Below are positions 39,947 to 49,007 of a stretch of DNA of 64,000 bases, piece after piece. Position 1 is the stretch's first letter; every line of letters begins with the position of its first letter. This DNA is from Streptomyces antioxidans. Lineage in GTDB: Bacteria; Actinomycetota; Actinomycetes; Streptomycetales; Streptomycetaceae. A program made the translations under genes and the position numbers. A model generated the notes under the pieces. That model saw nothing but the letters and a program-made list of their open reading frames with translations. It had not been told where the DNA came from and searched no databases. The stretch covers positions 1 through 64,000 of the forward strand of contig NZ_LAKD02000041.1 of NCBI RefSeq assembly GCF_000968685.2. Reading direction: 5' to 3'.

Positions 39947-41308
39947 TCAGAGCCGCTTCGGCCACAGGTCCGGGTCGGGGGTGAAGCGCACCTGGAGCCA
40001 TCCGTCGCGCAGCCCGGCGCCGGAGACCGTGCAGCGGCGCAGCGCGGACGGCAGCGGCAGCACCCGGTGGAACGGCGCGACGGTGACGATCAGTTCGTCG
40101 CCCCGGCGCACCAGGGAGAGCCCGTCGCGGTCAGCGCCGGGCAGCGGCAGCCGCCACAGCAGCACCCCGTCCTCGGCCAGCCGGTCCTCGACGGTCCAGG
40201 GGTCGGGGACGGGCCGGTCCGGCCGCGCCCCAGGGGGCCCTACGGTCCCGGCGAGGTCGGCGAGGTCGGCGGGCCCGGCCGGGGCGCGCCGGGCGGCGTC
40301 GCCGAGGCGCCGCTCGGTGGGGCGGCGCGGCTCGGCGGAGTGCGGCTGGCCGGAGTCGGGGTCCGGCTCGGCGGGCCGCGGGTCGCCGAGGCCATGCGGA
40401 TCGCGGCCCAGATGCGGCAGCTCACGCACCGGAACGGCGGGGGCCCACTGCTCGTACAGCTCCTTGAGCGCGTCCTGCTGCTGGCCCGACAGCGCGGCGA
40501 GCCACGGGTCGGAGCTCCCGGTCGGCAGCAGCCGGTTGGCGATCAACGCCTCCACCCGGCAGCCGTGCAGCGCGAGACCGACGCGGGCGGTGCGCAGCGC
40601 GCGGTCGGCGAGCGGTCCGGGCTCCACGACCAGCCGTACGGTGGTCGCCTCGGACTCGATGACTCCCTGGACGGCGGCCAGCTCCCGCTCCCAGCGCTCG
40701 GCCGTCTCGTACAGCTTCTGCGCGGGCATCGGGACCCCCGCCAGCTGGGCGAGCATCGGCCGCAGCGCACGGGCCGCCTGCCGCTCGGCGGGCAGCAGCC
40801 GCCGCAGATACCGCCGCAGCTGCTCGGGCAGCGCGAGCAGCGCGACGGTATCGGGCGCGGGGGGCATGTCGACGACGAGGACGTCCCAGCCGGTGCCGGG
40901 CGGGGCGGTCTGGGCGGCGCGCAGGGCACGCAGCAGCGCGATGGCCTCCACCCCGGGCAGGGCGGTCAGCTCCTCGCCGTCCAGCGGGGTGGCGCCGAGC
41001 AGGTCGAGCAGGCCGTGGCCGCGGTCCTGGAGGGCGGTCAGCTCACCGCGGAACCACTCGTCCGTGACGACCCGCGCGGCCCACAGCCCCGGCGCCAGCT
41101 CGGCGGGTACGGACCACGGCAGCCGGTCCGCCGGGCGCCCGGGCACGGACCGCGGCGCGCCGATGCCGAGCAGCGCCTCGGGGGTGCCGTCGGCGTCGGC
41201 GGTGAGCAGCAGCGTCCGCTGCCCCTCGCGGGCGGCGGCGAGGGCGGTCGCGGCGGCCACGGTGGTGCGGCCCGCGCCGCCGGTACCGGTGACGAGGACC
41301 GTACGCAT
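39947..41308 (-). CDS. ArsA/Get3-like ATPase with altered P-loop
   Basis: A 453-residue protein. The N-terminal strand and loop MRTVLVTGTGGAGRTTVAAATA align with the deviant Walker A KGGxGK[S/T] of ArsA/MinD enzymes, but both lysines are replaced (Thr and Arg). VLVVDMPPAPDTVALLALPEQL is the Walker B/switch II region. A long Pro/Asp/Arg-rich linker leads to an alpha-crystallin-like C-terminal domain, as in other ArsA-like actinobacterial proteins. The loss of both lysines suggests weak or no ATP hydrolysis, or a non-catalytic partner. Confidence 0.85.
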   Translation of the reverse strand: MRTVLVTGTGGAGRTTVAAATALAAAREGQRTLLLTADADGTPEALLGIGAPRSVPGRPADRLPWSVPAELAPGLWAARVVTDEWFRGELTALQDRGHGLLDLLGATPLDGEELTALPGVEAIALLRALRAAQTAPPGTGWDVLVVDMPPAPDTVALLALPEQLRRYLRRLLPAERQAARALRPMLAQLAGVPMPAQKLYETAERWERELAAVQGVIESEATTVRLVVEPGPLADRALRTARVGLALHGCRVEALIANRLLPTGSSDPWLAALSGQQQDALKELYEQWAPAVPVRELPHLGRDPHGLGDPRPAEPDPDSGQPHSAEPRRPTERRLGDAARRAPAGPADLADLAGTVGPPGARPDRPVPDPWTVEDRLAEDGVLLWRLPLPGADRDGLSLVRRGDELIVTVAPFHRVLPLPSALRRCTVSGAGLRDGWLQVRFTPDPDLWPKRL

Positions 41309-41460
41309 GAGCAGAGCCTCCGGCAGGGGTTATGTCGGTGTGCGCGGCGCGGGTCCGGCGATCCGCACCCGCCGGAGCGTACCCCGCGCCGTGGCGCGCC
41401 CCGGGCACCGCCGGGGCCCGGGGTGGCCCGGTCCGGACGGCCCGGGGGACTCCGGGCGGG

Positions 41461-41904
41461 TCAGGCGGCGCCCTCGACGCGCTTCTTCAGGCCCGCGAGC
41501 GCACGGTCGATGATGACCTTCTCGGCCTTGCGCTTGATCATGCCCAGCATGGGGATCTTGACGTCGACCGTGAGCTGGTACGTCACCTCGGTGCTCTTGC
41601 CGCCGTCGCGCGCCGAGAGCCGGTAGGAGCCGTCAAGGGTGCGCAGCATCTGGGACTTGACCAGGGACCAGTTGACCTGGTCGTCCCCGGTCCAGGTGTA
41701 CTGCAGGGTGTAGTCGTCCTTGATCGCGCCGGCGTCGAGCAGCATCCGCACCTGCTCGGCGCGCCCCCGGCCGTCCTTGGTGAGGATGTCGGCCTCCTTC
41801 ACCTCACCGGACCACTCCGGGTAACGGTCGAAGTCGGCGATCACCTCCATCACGTCGGCCGGGGCCGCCTCGATCGTGATGCTCGAGCTGGTGTGTTCCG
41901 CCAT
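41461..41904 (-). CDS. SRPBCC (polyketide-cyclase-like) protein
   Basis: A 147-residue START-fold protein: SSSITIEAAPADVMEVIADFDRYPEWSGEVKEADIL at the front and KIPMLGMIKRKAEKVIIDRALAGLKKRVE as the long C-terminal helix. It matches the polyketide cyclase/coenzyme Q-binding family often found near ArsA-like ATPases in Streptomyces. No polyketide genes are near. ATG 41904 has GGAG upstream. Ligand unknown. Confidence 0.88.
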   Translation of the reverse strand: MAEHTSSSITIEAAPADVMEVIADFDRYPEWSGEVKEADILTKDGRGRAEQVRMLLDAGAIKDDYTLQYTWTGDDQVNWSLVKSQMLRTLDGSYRLSARDGGKSTEVTYQLTVDVKIPMLGMIKRKAEKVIIDRALAGLKKRVEGAA

Positions 41905-41970
41905 CGCCGTGGCTCCTCCGTACCGGTCCGCCGCATGGGTCCTCTGCGGCTGAAGGCTACCGCGCGCGGG

Positions 41971-42732
41971 TCACCACTCCAGGGTCCAGGGGGTGCCGGA
42001 GGAGGCGAAGTGTCCGACATTGACGCACTCGGTGGCCCCGATCCGCATACGGCGGACGAGCGGCTGATGGACGTGGCCGAAGAGGGCGTACTTGGGACGG
42101 ACCGCGTGGATCGCCTCCAGCAGGGCGGCGCTGCCGCGCTCGAAGCGGCGGGCGACGGTGTCGTAGCAGAGGTCGGGCACATCGGGCGGGATGTGGGTGC
42201 AGATCACGTCCACCTCACCGAGGGCAGCGACCTTCGCGGCGTAGGTCTCGTCGTCGATCTCATAGGGGGTGCGCATCGGCGTGCGCAGCCCGCCGCCGAC
42301 GAAGCCGAAGACCAGGCCGCCGATCTCGACGCGCTCGCCGTCCAGGACGGTGGTGCCCGGCCGGGCGTACTCCGGCCACAGAGACGGCATATCGACATTT
42401 CCGTAGGTGGCGTACGTCGGGGTGGGGAACGCGGCAAAGAGCTCGGCGTACTGGCGGCGGACCCCGGCCTCTATGGCCGCGTTGCGGTCAAGTCCCTCCC
42501 ACAGCCGGTTGCCGAGCTCCCTGGCCTCCTCGAAGCGGCGGGCGGTGCGCAGTTCGACCAGCCGGTCGGCGTTCTCGACCCCGAAGAGATCGGGGAAGAT
42601 GCCACGTGAGTGATCGGCGTAGTCGAGGAAGAGAACGAGGTCGCCGAGGCAGATCAGGGCGTCCGCCCCGGCACCGGCCTTCTCCAGGTCCTCACCGTTG
42701 CCATGCACGTCACTCACCACGTGGACTCGCAT
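41971..42732 (-). CDS. Metallophosphoesterase
   Basis: A 253-residue calcineurin-like phosphoesterase. The dimetal motifs are VVSDVHGN, ALICLGDLVLFLDY, ATYGNVDMPSLW (GN[H/V]D), CTHIPPDV and LFGHVHQPLVRRM. ATG 42732 gives MRVHVVSDVHG; GTG 42741 would add three residues. It is divergent from the acyl-CoA synthetase. The substrate is unknown (phosphodiester or nucleotide). Confidence 0.92.
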   Translation of the reverse strand: MRVHVVSDVHGNGEDLEKAGAGADALICLGDLVLFLDYADHSRGIFPDLFGVENADRLVELRTARRFEEARELGNRLWEGLDRNAAIEAGVRRQYAELFAAFPTPTYATYGNVDMPSLWPEYARPGTTVLDGERVEIGGLVFGFVGGGLRTPMRTPYEIDDETYAAKVAALGEVDVICTHIPPDVPDLCYDTVARRFERGSAALLEAIHAVRPKYALFGHVHQPLVRRMRIGATECVNVGHFASSGTPWTLEW

Positions 42733-42985
42733 GCGTGTCACCCTAAGACGTAAGGGCCCGCGCCCGTAAGGTGTTCCGCCTGCACCGCCCCGCGTCTACC
42801 TGCGGTTCCTTAGCGGACGCGGCGCCCGTCGACTAGTCTGCGGACAGCACGAAGGCGGTGTGTGACGCATCAAACATCTGGGCGGCTACCCCTATCCCGG
42901 AAGGCGTACCGATGGGTAACGTCCGGGCCGTCCATCACCCCCCATGCCCTGTAGCGGCGCCGGCGCCCCACGAGGAGCAGCAGTC

Positions 42986-44782
42986 TTGCGCGAGTTCAGC
43001 CTTCCGGCCCTGTACGAGGTTCCGGCCGACGGCAATCTGACGGATCTCATCCGCCGCAATGCCGCACAGCATCCCGATGTCGCCGTGGTCGGCCGCAAGG
43101 TCGACGACCGATGGGAGGACGTGACCGCGACCGCGTTCCTGGCGGAGGTGCGCACCGCCGCCAAGGGCCTGATCGCGGCCGGTGTGGAGCCGGGCGACCG
43201 GGTCGGCCTGATGTCCAGAACACGCTATGAATGGACGCTGCTGGACTTCGCCATCTGGAGCGCGGGCGGGGTCACCGTGCCGGTGTACGAGACGAGTTCA
43301 CCGGAGCAGGTCCAGTGGATCCTCAGCGATTCGGGCGCGGTGGCCGCCCTGGTCGAGACCGGCGTCCACGAGGCCGCCGTCGAGGCCGTCAGGGACACCC
43401 TGCCCGCCCTGAAGCACGTCTGGCGGATCGAGGGCGACGCCATCGGGACGCTGCGGAAGCTGGGCGATGACGTGTCCGAGGAGAAGGTGGACGAGCGCTC
43501 CTCGATCGCCAACGCCGACTCCCCCGCCACCATCGTCTACACCTCGGGCACCACCGGCCGCCCCAAGGGCTGTGTGCTCTCCCACCGCAGCTTCTTCGCC
43601 GAATGCGGCAACGCGGTGGCACGGCTCAAGCCGATCTTCCACACCGGTGAGTCATCGGTGCTGCTGTTCCTCCCCGAGGCCCATGTCTTCGGGCGGCTGG
43701 TGGAGATCGCGGCGGTGCTGGCGCCGATCAAGCTCGGCCATGTGCCGGACGTGAAGTCCCTGACCGATGAACTCGCCGCGTTCCGGCCCACGTTGGTGCT
43801 GGGCGTGCCGCGCGTCTTCGAGAAGGTCTACAACTCGGCGCGGGCGAAGGCCCAGTCCGAGGGCAAGGGCAAGATCTTCGACAAGGCGGCGGACACCGCG
43901 ATCGAGTACAGCAAGGCGCTGGACGCCCCGGGCGGGCCGTCCTTCGGGCTCCGCTTCAAGCACAAGGTCTTCGACCGGCTGGTCTACAGCAAGCTGCGGG
44001 CGGTGCTGGGCGGCCGGGCCACCCACGCCATCTCCGGCGGGGCGCCGCTTGGCGAGCGGCTGGGCCACTTCTACCGGGGCATCGGCTTCACGGTGCTCGA
44101 GGGGTATGGCCTGACGGAGTCCTGCGCGGCGACCACCTTCAACCCCTGGGACCGGCAGAAGATCGGCTCGGTCGGGCAGCCGATGCCGGGCTCGGTGGTG
44201 CGCATCGCCGACGACGGCGAGGTGCTGCTGCACGGTGACCACCTCTTCACCGAGTACTGGAACAACGAGACGGCCACGGCGGAGGCGCTGTCGGACGGCT
44301 GGTTCCACACCGGGGACGTGGGCACGCTCGACGAGGACGGCTACCTCACCATCACCGGCCGGAAGAAGGAGATCATCATCACCGCGGGCGGCAAGAACGT
44401 CGCCCCCGCGGTGATAGAGGACCGGATCCGGGCGCATGCCCTGGTGGCCGAGTGCATGGTCGTCGGCGACGGCCGCCCCTTCGTGGGCGCGCTGGTCACG
44501 GTGGACGAGGAGTTCCTGCCCCGCTGGGCGGCCGAGCACGGCAAGCCCGAGGGTGTGACGGTGGCCGAGCTGCGGGAGGACCCGGACCTGCTGGCGGAGA
44601 TCCAGCAGGCGGTGGACGACGGCAACGCGGCGGTGTCCAAGGCGGAGTCGATCCGGAAGTTCCGGATCCTGGCAACGCAGTTCACCGAGGATTCCGGGCA
44701 TGTGACGCCCTCGCTGAAGCTGAAGCGGAACGTGGTGGCGAAGGATTTCGCCCCGGAGATCGAGGCCATCTACCAAGGCTGA
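42986..44782 (+). CDS. Long-chain fatty acid-CoA ligase (AMP-forming)
   Basis: A 598-residue acyl-activating enzyme. The P-loop-like motif is IVYTSGTTGRPKGCVLSH, the ATP/AMP motif VLEGYGLTESC, the hinge FHTGDVGTLDEDGYLTITGRKKEIIITAGGKNVAP. It matches FAA1/FadD15-type ligases. TTG 42986 is the likely start (GAGGAG nine bases upstream, start sequence LREFSLPALYEVPADG); no good ATG exists nearby. It has its own promoter region of about 250 bases. It activates fatty acids for breakdown or lipid synthesis. Confidence 0.96.
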   Translation: MREFSLPALYEVPADGNLTDLIRRNAAQHPDVAVVGRKVDDRWEDVTATAFLAEVRTAAKGLIAAGVEPGDRVGLMSRTRYEWTLLDFAIWSAGGVTVPVYETSSPEQVQWILSDSGAVAALVETGVHEAAVEAVRDTLPALKHVWRIEGDAIGTLRKLGDDVSEEKVDERSSIANADSPATIVYTSGTTGRPKGCVLSHRSFFAECGNAVARLKPIFHTGESSVLLFLPEAHVFGRLVEIAAVLAPIKLGHVPDVKSLTDELAAFRPTLVLGVPRVFEKVYNSARAKAQSEGKGKIFDKAADTAIEYSKALDAPGGPSFGLRFKHKVFDRLVYSKLRAVLGGRATHAISGGAPLGERLGHFYRGIGFTVLEGYGLTESCAATTFNPWDRQKIGSVGQPMPGSVVRIADDGEVLLHGDHLFTEYWNNETATAEALSDGWFHTGDVGTLDEDGYLTITGRKKEIIITAGGKNVAPAVIEDRIRAHALVAECMVVGDGRPFVGALVTVDEEFLPRWAAEHGKPEGVTVAELREDPDLLAEIQQAVDDGNAAVSKAESIRKFRILATQFTEDSGHVTPSLKLKRNVVAKDFAPEIEAIYQG

Positions 44783-44840
44783 CGACGGCCGCCAGGCCGC
44801 GGGGCCCGGGGCCGCACCCCCGGGCCCCGCGGCCCGCACC

Positions 44841-44992
44841 ACCGACACACGACCCCGCCGCGCGGCAGGGCCCCGCCCCCTTGGGCCCCGGAGGCTGGGG
44901 CGGGGCCTCCCCCACACGGCCGAGCCGCGTAGCGAAGCCTCCCGCCCCGCGGACTGCCCACAGCACCGACACACGACCCCGCCGCGCGGCAG
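44841..44992. repeat. Exact 28-bp direct repeat, 124 bases apart
   Basis: The unit beginning ACCGACACACGACCCCGCCG occurs at 44841-44868 and 44965-44992. Similar CCCCGG...CTGGGGCGG sequence follows each copy, so the whole 124-base segment looks duplicated. It occupies the 295-base gap between the acyl-CoA synthetase and the glycosyltransferase; I see no gene in that gap. A GGGGCGGGGAGGGG element at 45047-45060 ends it. Confidence 0.9.
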
Positions 44993-45077
44993 TAGCCTCG
45001 GCCCTTGAGGCCCCGGGGTCTGGGGCGGAGCCCCAGTTGTGGGGAGGGGCGGGGAGGGGAACAGCCCGCCGCAGGCG

Positions 45078-46220
45078 TTACAGCAGTGACTTCAGGCGGT
45101 CGGCCAGCAGGTCCCAGCGCCAGCGCTCCTCCACCCAGGCGCGGCCCCGCTCACCCATGCGGCGGCGCAGCTCGGCGTCCTCCAGCAGGGTCACGACGCG
45201 CTCGGCGCACTGCTCGGCGGAGTCGCCCCGTACCACCCAGCCGGTCTCACCGTCCAGCACCGCGTCCGGCGCCCCGCCGGAGTCCCCGGCCACGACCGGC
45301 AGACCGGTCGCGGACGCCTCCAGGTAGACGATGCCAAGGCCCTCGACGTCCAGCCCGCCGCGGCGGGTGCGGCAGGGCATGGCGAAGACGTTGCCCGCGC
45401 CGTAGTGGGCGGGCAGCTCCTCCCAGGGGACGGGCCCGGTGAACCGCACCGACTCGGCCACGCCCATCGTCTCCGCGAGGCGGCGCAGATCCTTCTCGTA
45501 CGGCCCGCCACCGACGATCAGCAGCACCGCGTCCGGCACCCGCCGGAGGATCCGCGGCATGGCCCGGATCAGCGTGTCCTGCCCCTTGCGCGGCACCAGC
45601 CGGGAGACACAGACCACGACGGGCCGCCCGGCCAGGCCGAGGCGGGCCCGGACCGCGTCGCCGCCCGAGCCGGGGTGGAAGGTCTTCTCGTCCACACCGG
45701 GCGGGAGTTGGACCATCCGGTCGGCGTCCCGGGGGTCGAGCGCGGCGGCGATCCGGGTGCGGGTGTACTCACCGAGATAGGTGAGGGTGTCCGTGGCCGC
45801 GCCGATCCGCCGCAGCAGTCGCCGTGAGCCTGGCAGCTGCGCCCAGGCGGCCTCGTGGCCGTGCGTCGTGGCCACCAGCCGCCGCGCCCCGGCCGCGCGC
45901 AGCGCGGGAGCCATCAGCCCGAGCGGGGCGGCGGCGCCGAACCACACCGCGGTGCACCCGTGCTCGCGCAGCAGCGCCGTCGCCCGCCGGGTGACGCGCG
46001 GGGTGGGCAGCAGCATGGTCGTCCGGTCCCGGACGACCGGGTACGGCTGCTCGGCGTCGAAGCGTGCGGTGGCCTCGGCGCCCTCCCGGCCGTGCTTCCA
46101 GGTGGAGGCGTAGACGACGATCCGGTCCGGGTCCAGGCGCAGCGCGATGTTGTGCAGAAACGCCTGGATGCCGCCGGGGCGGGGCGGAAAGTCGTTGGTC
46201 ACGAGCAGGGTCTTCTCCAT
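45078..46220 (-). CDS. GT4-family glycosyltransferase (PimB-like)
   Basis: A 380-residue GT-B enzyme. It shows LVTNDFPPRPGGIQAFLHN at the N-terminal acceptor loop, VVCVSRLVPRKGQDTLIRAMP at the start of the donor domain, and the nucleotide-sugar EX7E segment CRTRRGGLDVEGLGIVYLEASATGLPVV. This pattern is that of mannosyltransferases for phosphatidylinositol mannosides. ATG 46220 starts MEKTLLVTNDF; longer frames add unstructured sequence. It probably acts at the inner membrane face. Confidence 0.9.
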   Translation of the reverse strand: MEKTLLVTNDFPPRPGGIQAFLHNIALRLDPDRIVVYASTWKHGREGAEATARFDAEQPYPVVRDRTTMLLPTPRVTRRATALLREHGCTAVWFGAAAPLGLMAPALRAAGARRLVATTHGHEAAWAQLPGSRRLLRRIGAATDTLTYLGEYTRTRIAAALDPRDADRMVQLPPGVDEKTFHPGSGGDAVRARLGLAGRPVVVCVSRLVPRKGQDTLIRAMPRILRRVPDAVLLIVGGGPYEKDLRRLAETMGVAESVRFTGPVPWEELPAHYGAGNVFAMPCRTRRGGLDVEGLGIVYLEASATGLPVVAGDSGGAPDAVLDGETGWVVRGDSAEQCAERVVTLLEDAELRRRMGERGRAWVEERWRWDLLADRLKSLL

Positions 46221-46300
46221 CCCCGCCGACAGTACCGGCTGCCATGAGAAGCCAGCCCCATCCCACCCGGGCCGGGCCGGGCCGGACCACAGAGCCACAC

Positions 46301-47584
46301 TCAGCCCAGCTCAGCCGCCACGTACTTCCGCCAGCGCGCCGTGAACTCCCCCGTGCTCAGCCCGAACACCTTCCGCAGCGCGGACTCCACCGCACCCGAG
46401 CGCTCATGGGCACGGCCAACCGTGCGGTAGAAGTCGACCAGCTTCTTCTCACCCCATGCGCCCGCGATCAGGCGGCAGGCGAGCCAGCCCTGTTCATAGG
46501 CGCGGGAGAGGCGGTCGGGGTCGCTGCCGAAGCGGAAGTCGTCGTCGCGCGGGAGCGCCGTGGGCAGGTGTCCGGCGGTGACGGCGTCGGCGAGTTCGGG
46601 GGCGATCTGGCGGGGGGTGCGGCCCGGGGTGCGGTAGCCCACCCAGTCGGCGAAGCCCTCGGAGAGCCAGAGCGGGGTGGAGGCGCTGGTGGCGGTGCGG
46701 GTGGCCACATGGGCCGTCTCATGGGTGATCACGACGCGTCGGCCGAAGTCGCCGAGCACCTGGTACGCGTCGGGGTTGACGATCACGCGGTCGGCGGGCG
46801 TCGCGTCACCCACCCCGCCGACCTCGCCCGTGGTGACGGCGGCGATCCCGCGGTAGCCGTCCGCGGAGGCGCCGAGCAGGGCGGCCATCCGGCCCAGGGA
46901 GGCGGGGACCTCGACCACGACGCGCCCGGCCCACTCATGGGGCCAGACCTTGTCCAGGACGGGCACCGCCCGGTCCGCGGTGTCGGCGACCGCGCGCAGC
47001 ACCCGCCGGTCCTGGCCGACGCCGAGGACGAGGCTGTGGGCGCCGCGGACGACGTCCACCGTGCCCTGGTCCCACAGCTGCTCCGTACCGCGCCTGCCGT
47101 CCACCACACCGTCGTCCGAGGCCACGTACCACTGCCCGGCGCGCCGGGCGAGGGTGAGGTACTGGGCGGAGACCACCGGGGCGGTGTCGTACCCCTTCAG
47201 CCGGTACCGGAGTTCGACCTGTGCGGCGAGGCCGCGGCCGCCGACCCGCGCGGGCTCGAAGCCGCCGGTGCGCACCAGGCGGTAGGTCCAGGAGCGCAGC
47301 GGTACGGCGGACATCTGCCGGAACACCCGCCGCTGCTCGGCCAGATAGCCCGCGGAGCCCCGGTCGACGGTGGCGAGGAAGGCGTCCGCGTCCCGCTCCC
47401 GGACCGCCGCCGCCCGCTGGTCAAGCATGTGCTGCACGGCCCGGCCGTCGCGCCCCTCGGGGTCGTCGGGCGCGGCGACGGGGCCGCAGCCGCTCAGCGC
47501 GCTCAGCACGGTCAGCGCGAACGCGCCCACCAGCGGCAGGCACAGCAGCGCCCGCCATCCACCCGATCTCCACCGACCCGCCAC
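46301..47584 (-). CDS. Lipoprotein gluzincin-type metalloprotease
   Basis: A 427-residue protein. The signal peptide has a lipobox (LSALSGC, Cys about 33). Zinc motif VVITHETAHVATR is HExxH, and WLSEGFADWVGY about 25 residues later gives the third ligand Glu, the gluzincin pattern (M1/peptidase MA-like). GTG 47584. It is predicted to be anchored outside the membrane. It lies between the glycosyltransferase and the NlpC/P60 genes, all on the minus strand, so it may belong to an envelope gene set. Confidence 0.88.
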   Translation of the reverse strand: MAGRWRSGGWRALLCLPLVGAFALTVLSALSGCGPVAAPDDPEGRDGRAVQHMLDQRAAAVRERDADAFLATVDRGSAGYLAEQRRVFRQMSAVPLRSWTYRLVRTGGFEPARVGGRGLAAQVELRYRLKGYDTAPVVSAQYLTLARRAGQWYVASDDGVVDGRRGTEQLWDQGTVDVVRGAHSLVLGVGQDRRVLRAVADTADRAVPVLDKVWPHEWAGRVVVEVPASLGRMAALLGASADGYRGIAAVTTGEVGGVGDATPADRVIVNPDAYQVLGDFGRRVVITHETAHVATRTATSASTPLWLSEGFADWVGYRTPGRTPRQIAPELADAVTAGHLPTALPRDDDFRFGSDPDRLSRAYEQGWLACRLIAGAWGEKKLVDFYRTVGRAHERSGAVESALRKVFGLSTGEFTARWRKYVAAELG

Positions 47585-47614
47585 GTCTTAGATCGTACGA
47601 GCCCGCGCGCCGGT

Positions 47615-48763
47615 TCAGACGCGGGTGATGGAAGAGATCGGCAGCATGCCCACGGGGTCGTAGCGGACCCGCGCCCCGGGGTAAGGGGCGTGGATCACCT
47701 GCCCGTTGCCCGCGTACATGGCCACATGGCTGGCGTCGGAGCGGTAGACCACCAGATCGCCGGGGCGGGCCCGGGACAGCGGCACCGACTGCCCGGCGTG
47801 CGCCTGGGCCTGGGAGGTGCGCGGGATGGCCACCCCGGCATGGGCGTACGCCCATTGGGTCAGCCCGGAGCAGTCGAACGCGGTGGGACCGGCCTGGCCC
47901 CATGCGTACGGCAGCCCCAGGGCCGCCCGTGCCGCGCCGAACGCCGCGGCGGCGTGCCCGGAGGACGGTTCGGCGTGCGGCCCGTCGCCGTGGCCGCCAG
48001 GGGGCTCCCCGGGGCCGTAACCGGAATCGGGAGCGGAACCGGAACGGCGGCCGTCCGGAAGGGCGGTCGGCACCAGCCCGGCGAGGGCGCCGTGCTCCCG
48101 TACGCCGGCCCGTGAGGCGCGGCGTGCGTAGCTCTCCCACTCCCCCGGCGGCAGCGCGTTGACCAGCCGCCGCGCCGTGGCCAGCCGCCGCTGGACCGCC
48201 CGCTTATGGCGGGCCACCTCCTTACGGCTGTGCTCCAGCTTCACCAGCTTGGCCGCGGCCTCCGCCCGCTGCTGCCGCAGCGTCCGCTGGGTGCCCTGGA
48301 GCACCCGCAGTTGGGCGGCCTGACGGCCGGTGATCCGCTGCAGCGTGGCGGCACGGTCGAGGTACTGGTCCGGGTCCCCGGACAGCAGCAGGGCGAGGCC
48401 CGGGTCGATCCCGCCGGTGCGGTACTGGCCGCCCGCGAGGGCGCCGAGCGCCGTCCGCATCCGGTTGACCCGCCCCTGGCCGCGGGCGACCCGGTCCTGG
48501 ATCCTGCCGACCTGGCGGCGCAGGGCCCGGGCGCGCGTCTCCGCCGCGTTGTAGCGCTCGGTGGCCCGCTCGGCCTGGGCGTAGAGCGTGACGATCCGTT
48601 CACCGGCGGACCGGGCGGACGGACGGCCCGCCGGGCCGTGCGGCTCGGCACCGGCCGGTACGGCGGACAGCGCGGCGGCGGAGGCCACCACGGCCGCCGA
48701 GGCGGCGGCCTTGACGGTGGCCCCTCCGGACCGGGGTTTCGCGACGCGGCGACAGGACGCCAT
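47615..48763 (-). CDS. Secreted NlpC/P60 (C40) cell-wall hydrolase, copy 1
   Basis: A 382-residue secreted protein. A signal peptide (about 1-45, ending VPAGAEP) precedes a coiled-coil region (about 60-215). A Gly/Ser/Pro linker leads to the NlpC/P60 domain (about 265-382) with Cys in TAFDCSGLTQWAY, His in ASHVAMYAGNGQVIHAP. It cleaves peptidoglycan stem peptides, with the coiled coil as an autoinhibitory or recruitment arm as in RipA/PcsB-type enzymes. It is paralogous to the next gene. Confidence 0.94.
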   Translation of the reverse strand: MASCRRVAKPRSGGATVKAAASAAVVASAAALSAVPAGAEPHGPAGRPSARSAGERIVTLYAQAERATERYNAAETRARALRRQVGRIQDRVARGQGRVNRMRTALGALAGGQYRTGGIDPGLALLLSGDPDQYLDRAATLQRITGRQAAQLRVLQGTQRTLRQQRAEAAAKLVKLEHSRKEVARHKRAVQRRLATARRLVNALPPGEWESYARRASRAGVREHGALAGLVPTALPDGRRSGSAPDSGYGPGEPPGGHGDGPHAEPSSGHAAAAFGAARAALGLPYAWGQAGPTAFDCSGLTQWAYAHAGVAIPRTSQAQAHAGQSVPLSRARPGDLVVYRSDASHVAMYAGNGQVIHAPYPGARVRYDPVGMLPISSITRV

Positions 48764-48867
48764 GGGAAGCCGCACTCCCTTCCGCAGTGTCGGGCTGAGA
48801 ACTGCGGGCAGACAGTAGCCGCGGCGTTGGCCACGGTCCAACGGCCGTGAGGTGCGGGCACACTGAC

Positions 48868-48901
48868 GCCCCGCCGACTGAACGCAGGTCACCGGCGGGG
48901 C
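48868..48901 (-). terminator. Terminator between the two NlpC/P60 genes
   Basis: GCCCCGCCG and its complement with a 16-base loop, about 107 bases past the stop codon of the upstream hydrolase gene on the minus strand. Confidence 0.55.
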
Positions 48902-49007
48902 GGGGGATCAGCGAGGGCGCTGGAGATTCGCCCGAAAGGATGGCAGTTGAGGCGGTTTGAACCCCGGTTCGTGGGATGTCCGGATCAGACCCGGACGCCG
49001 TTCCGAG

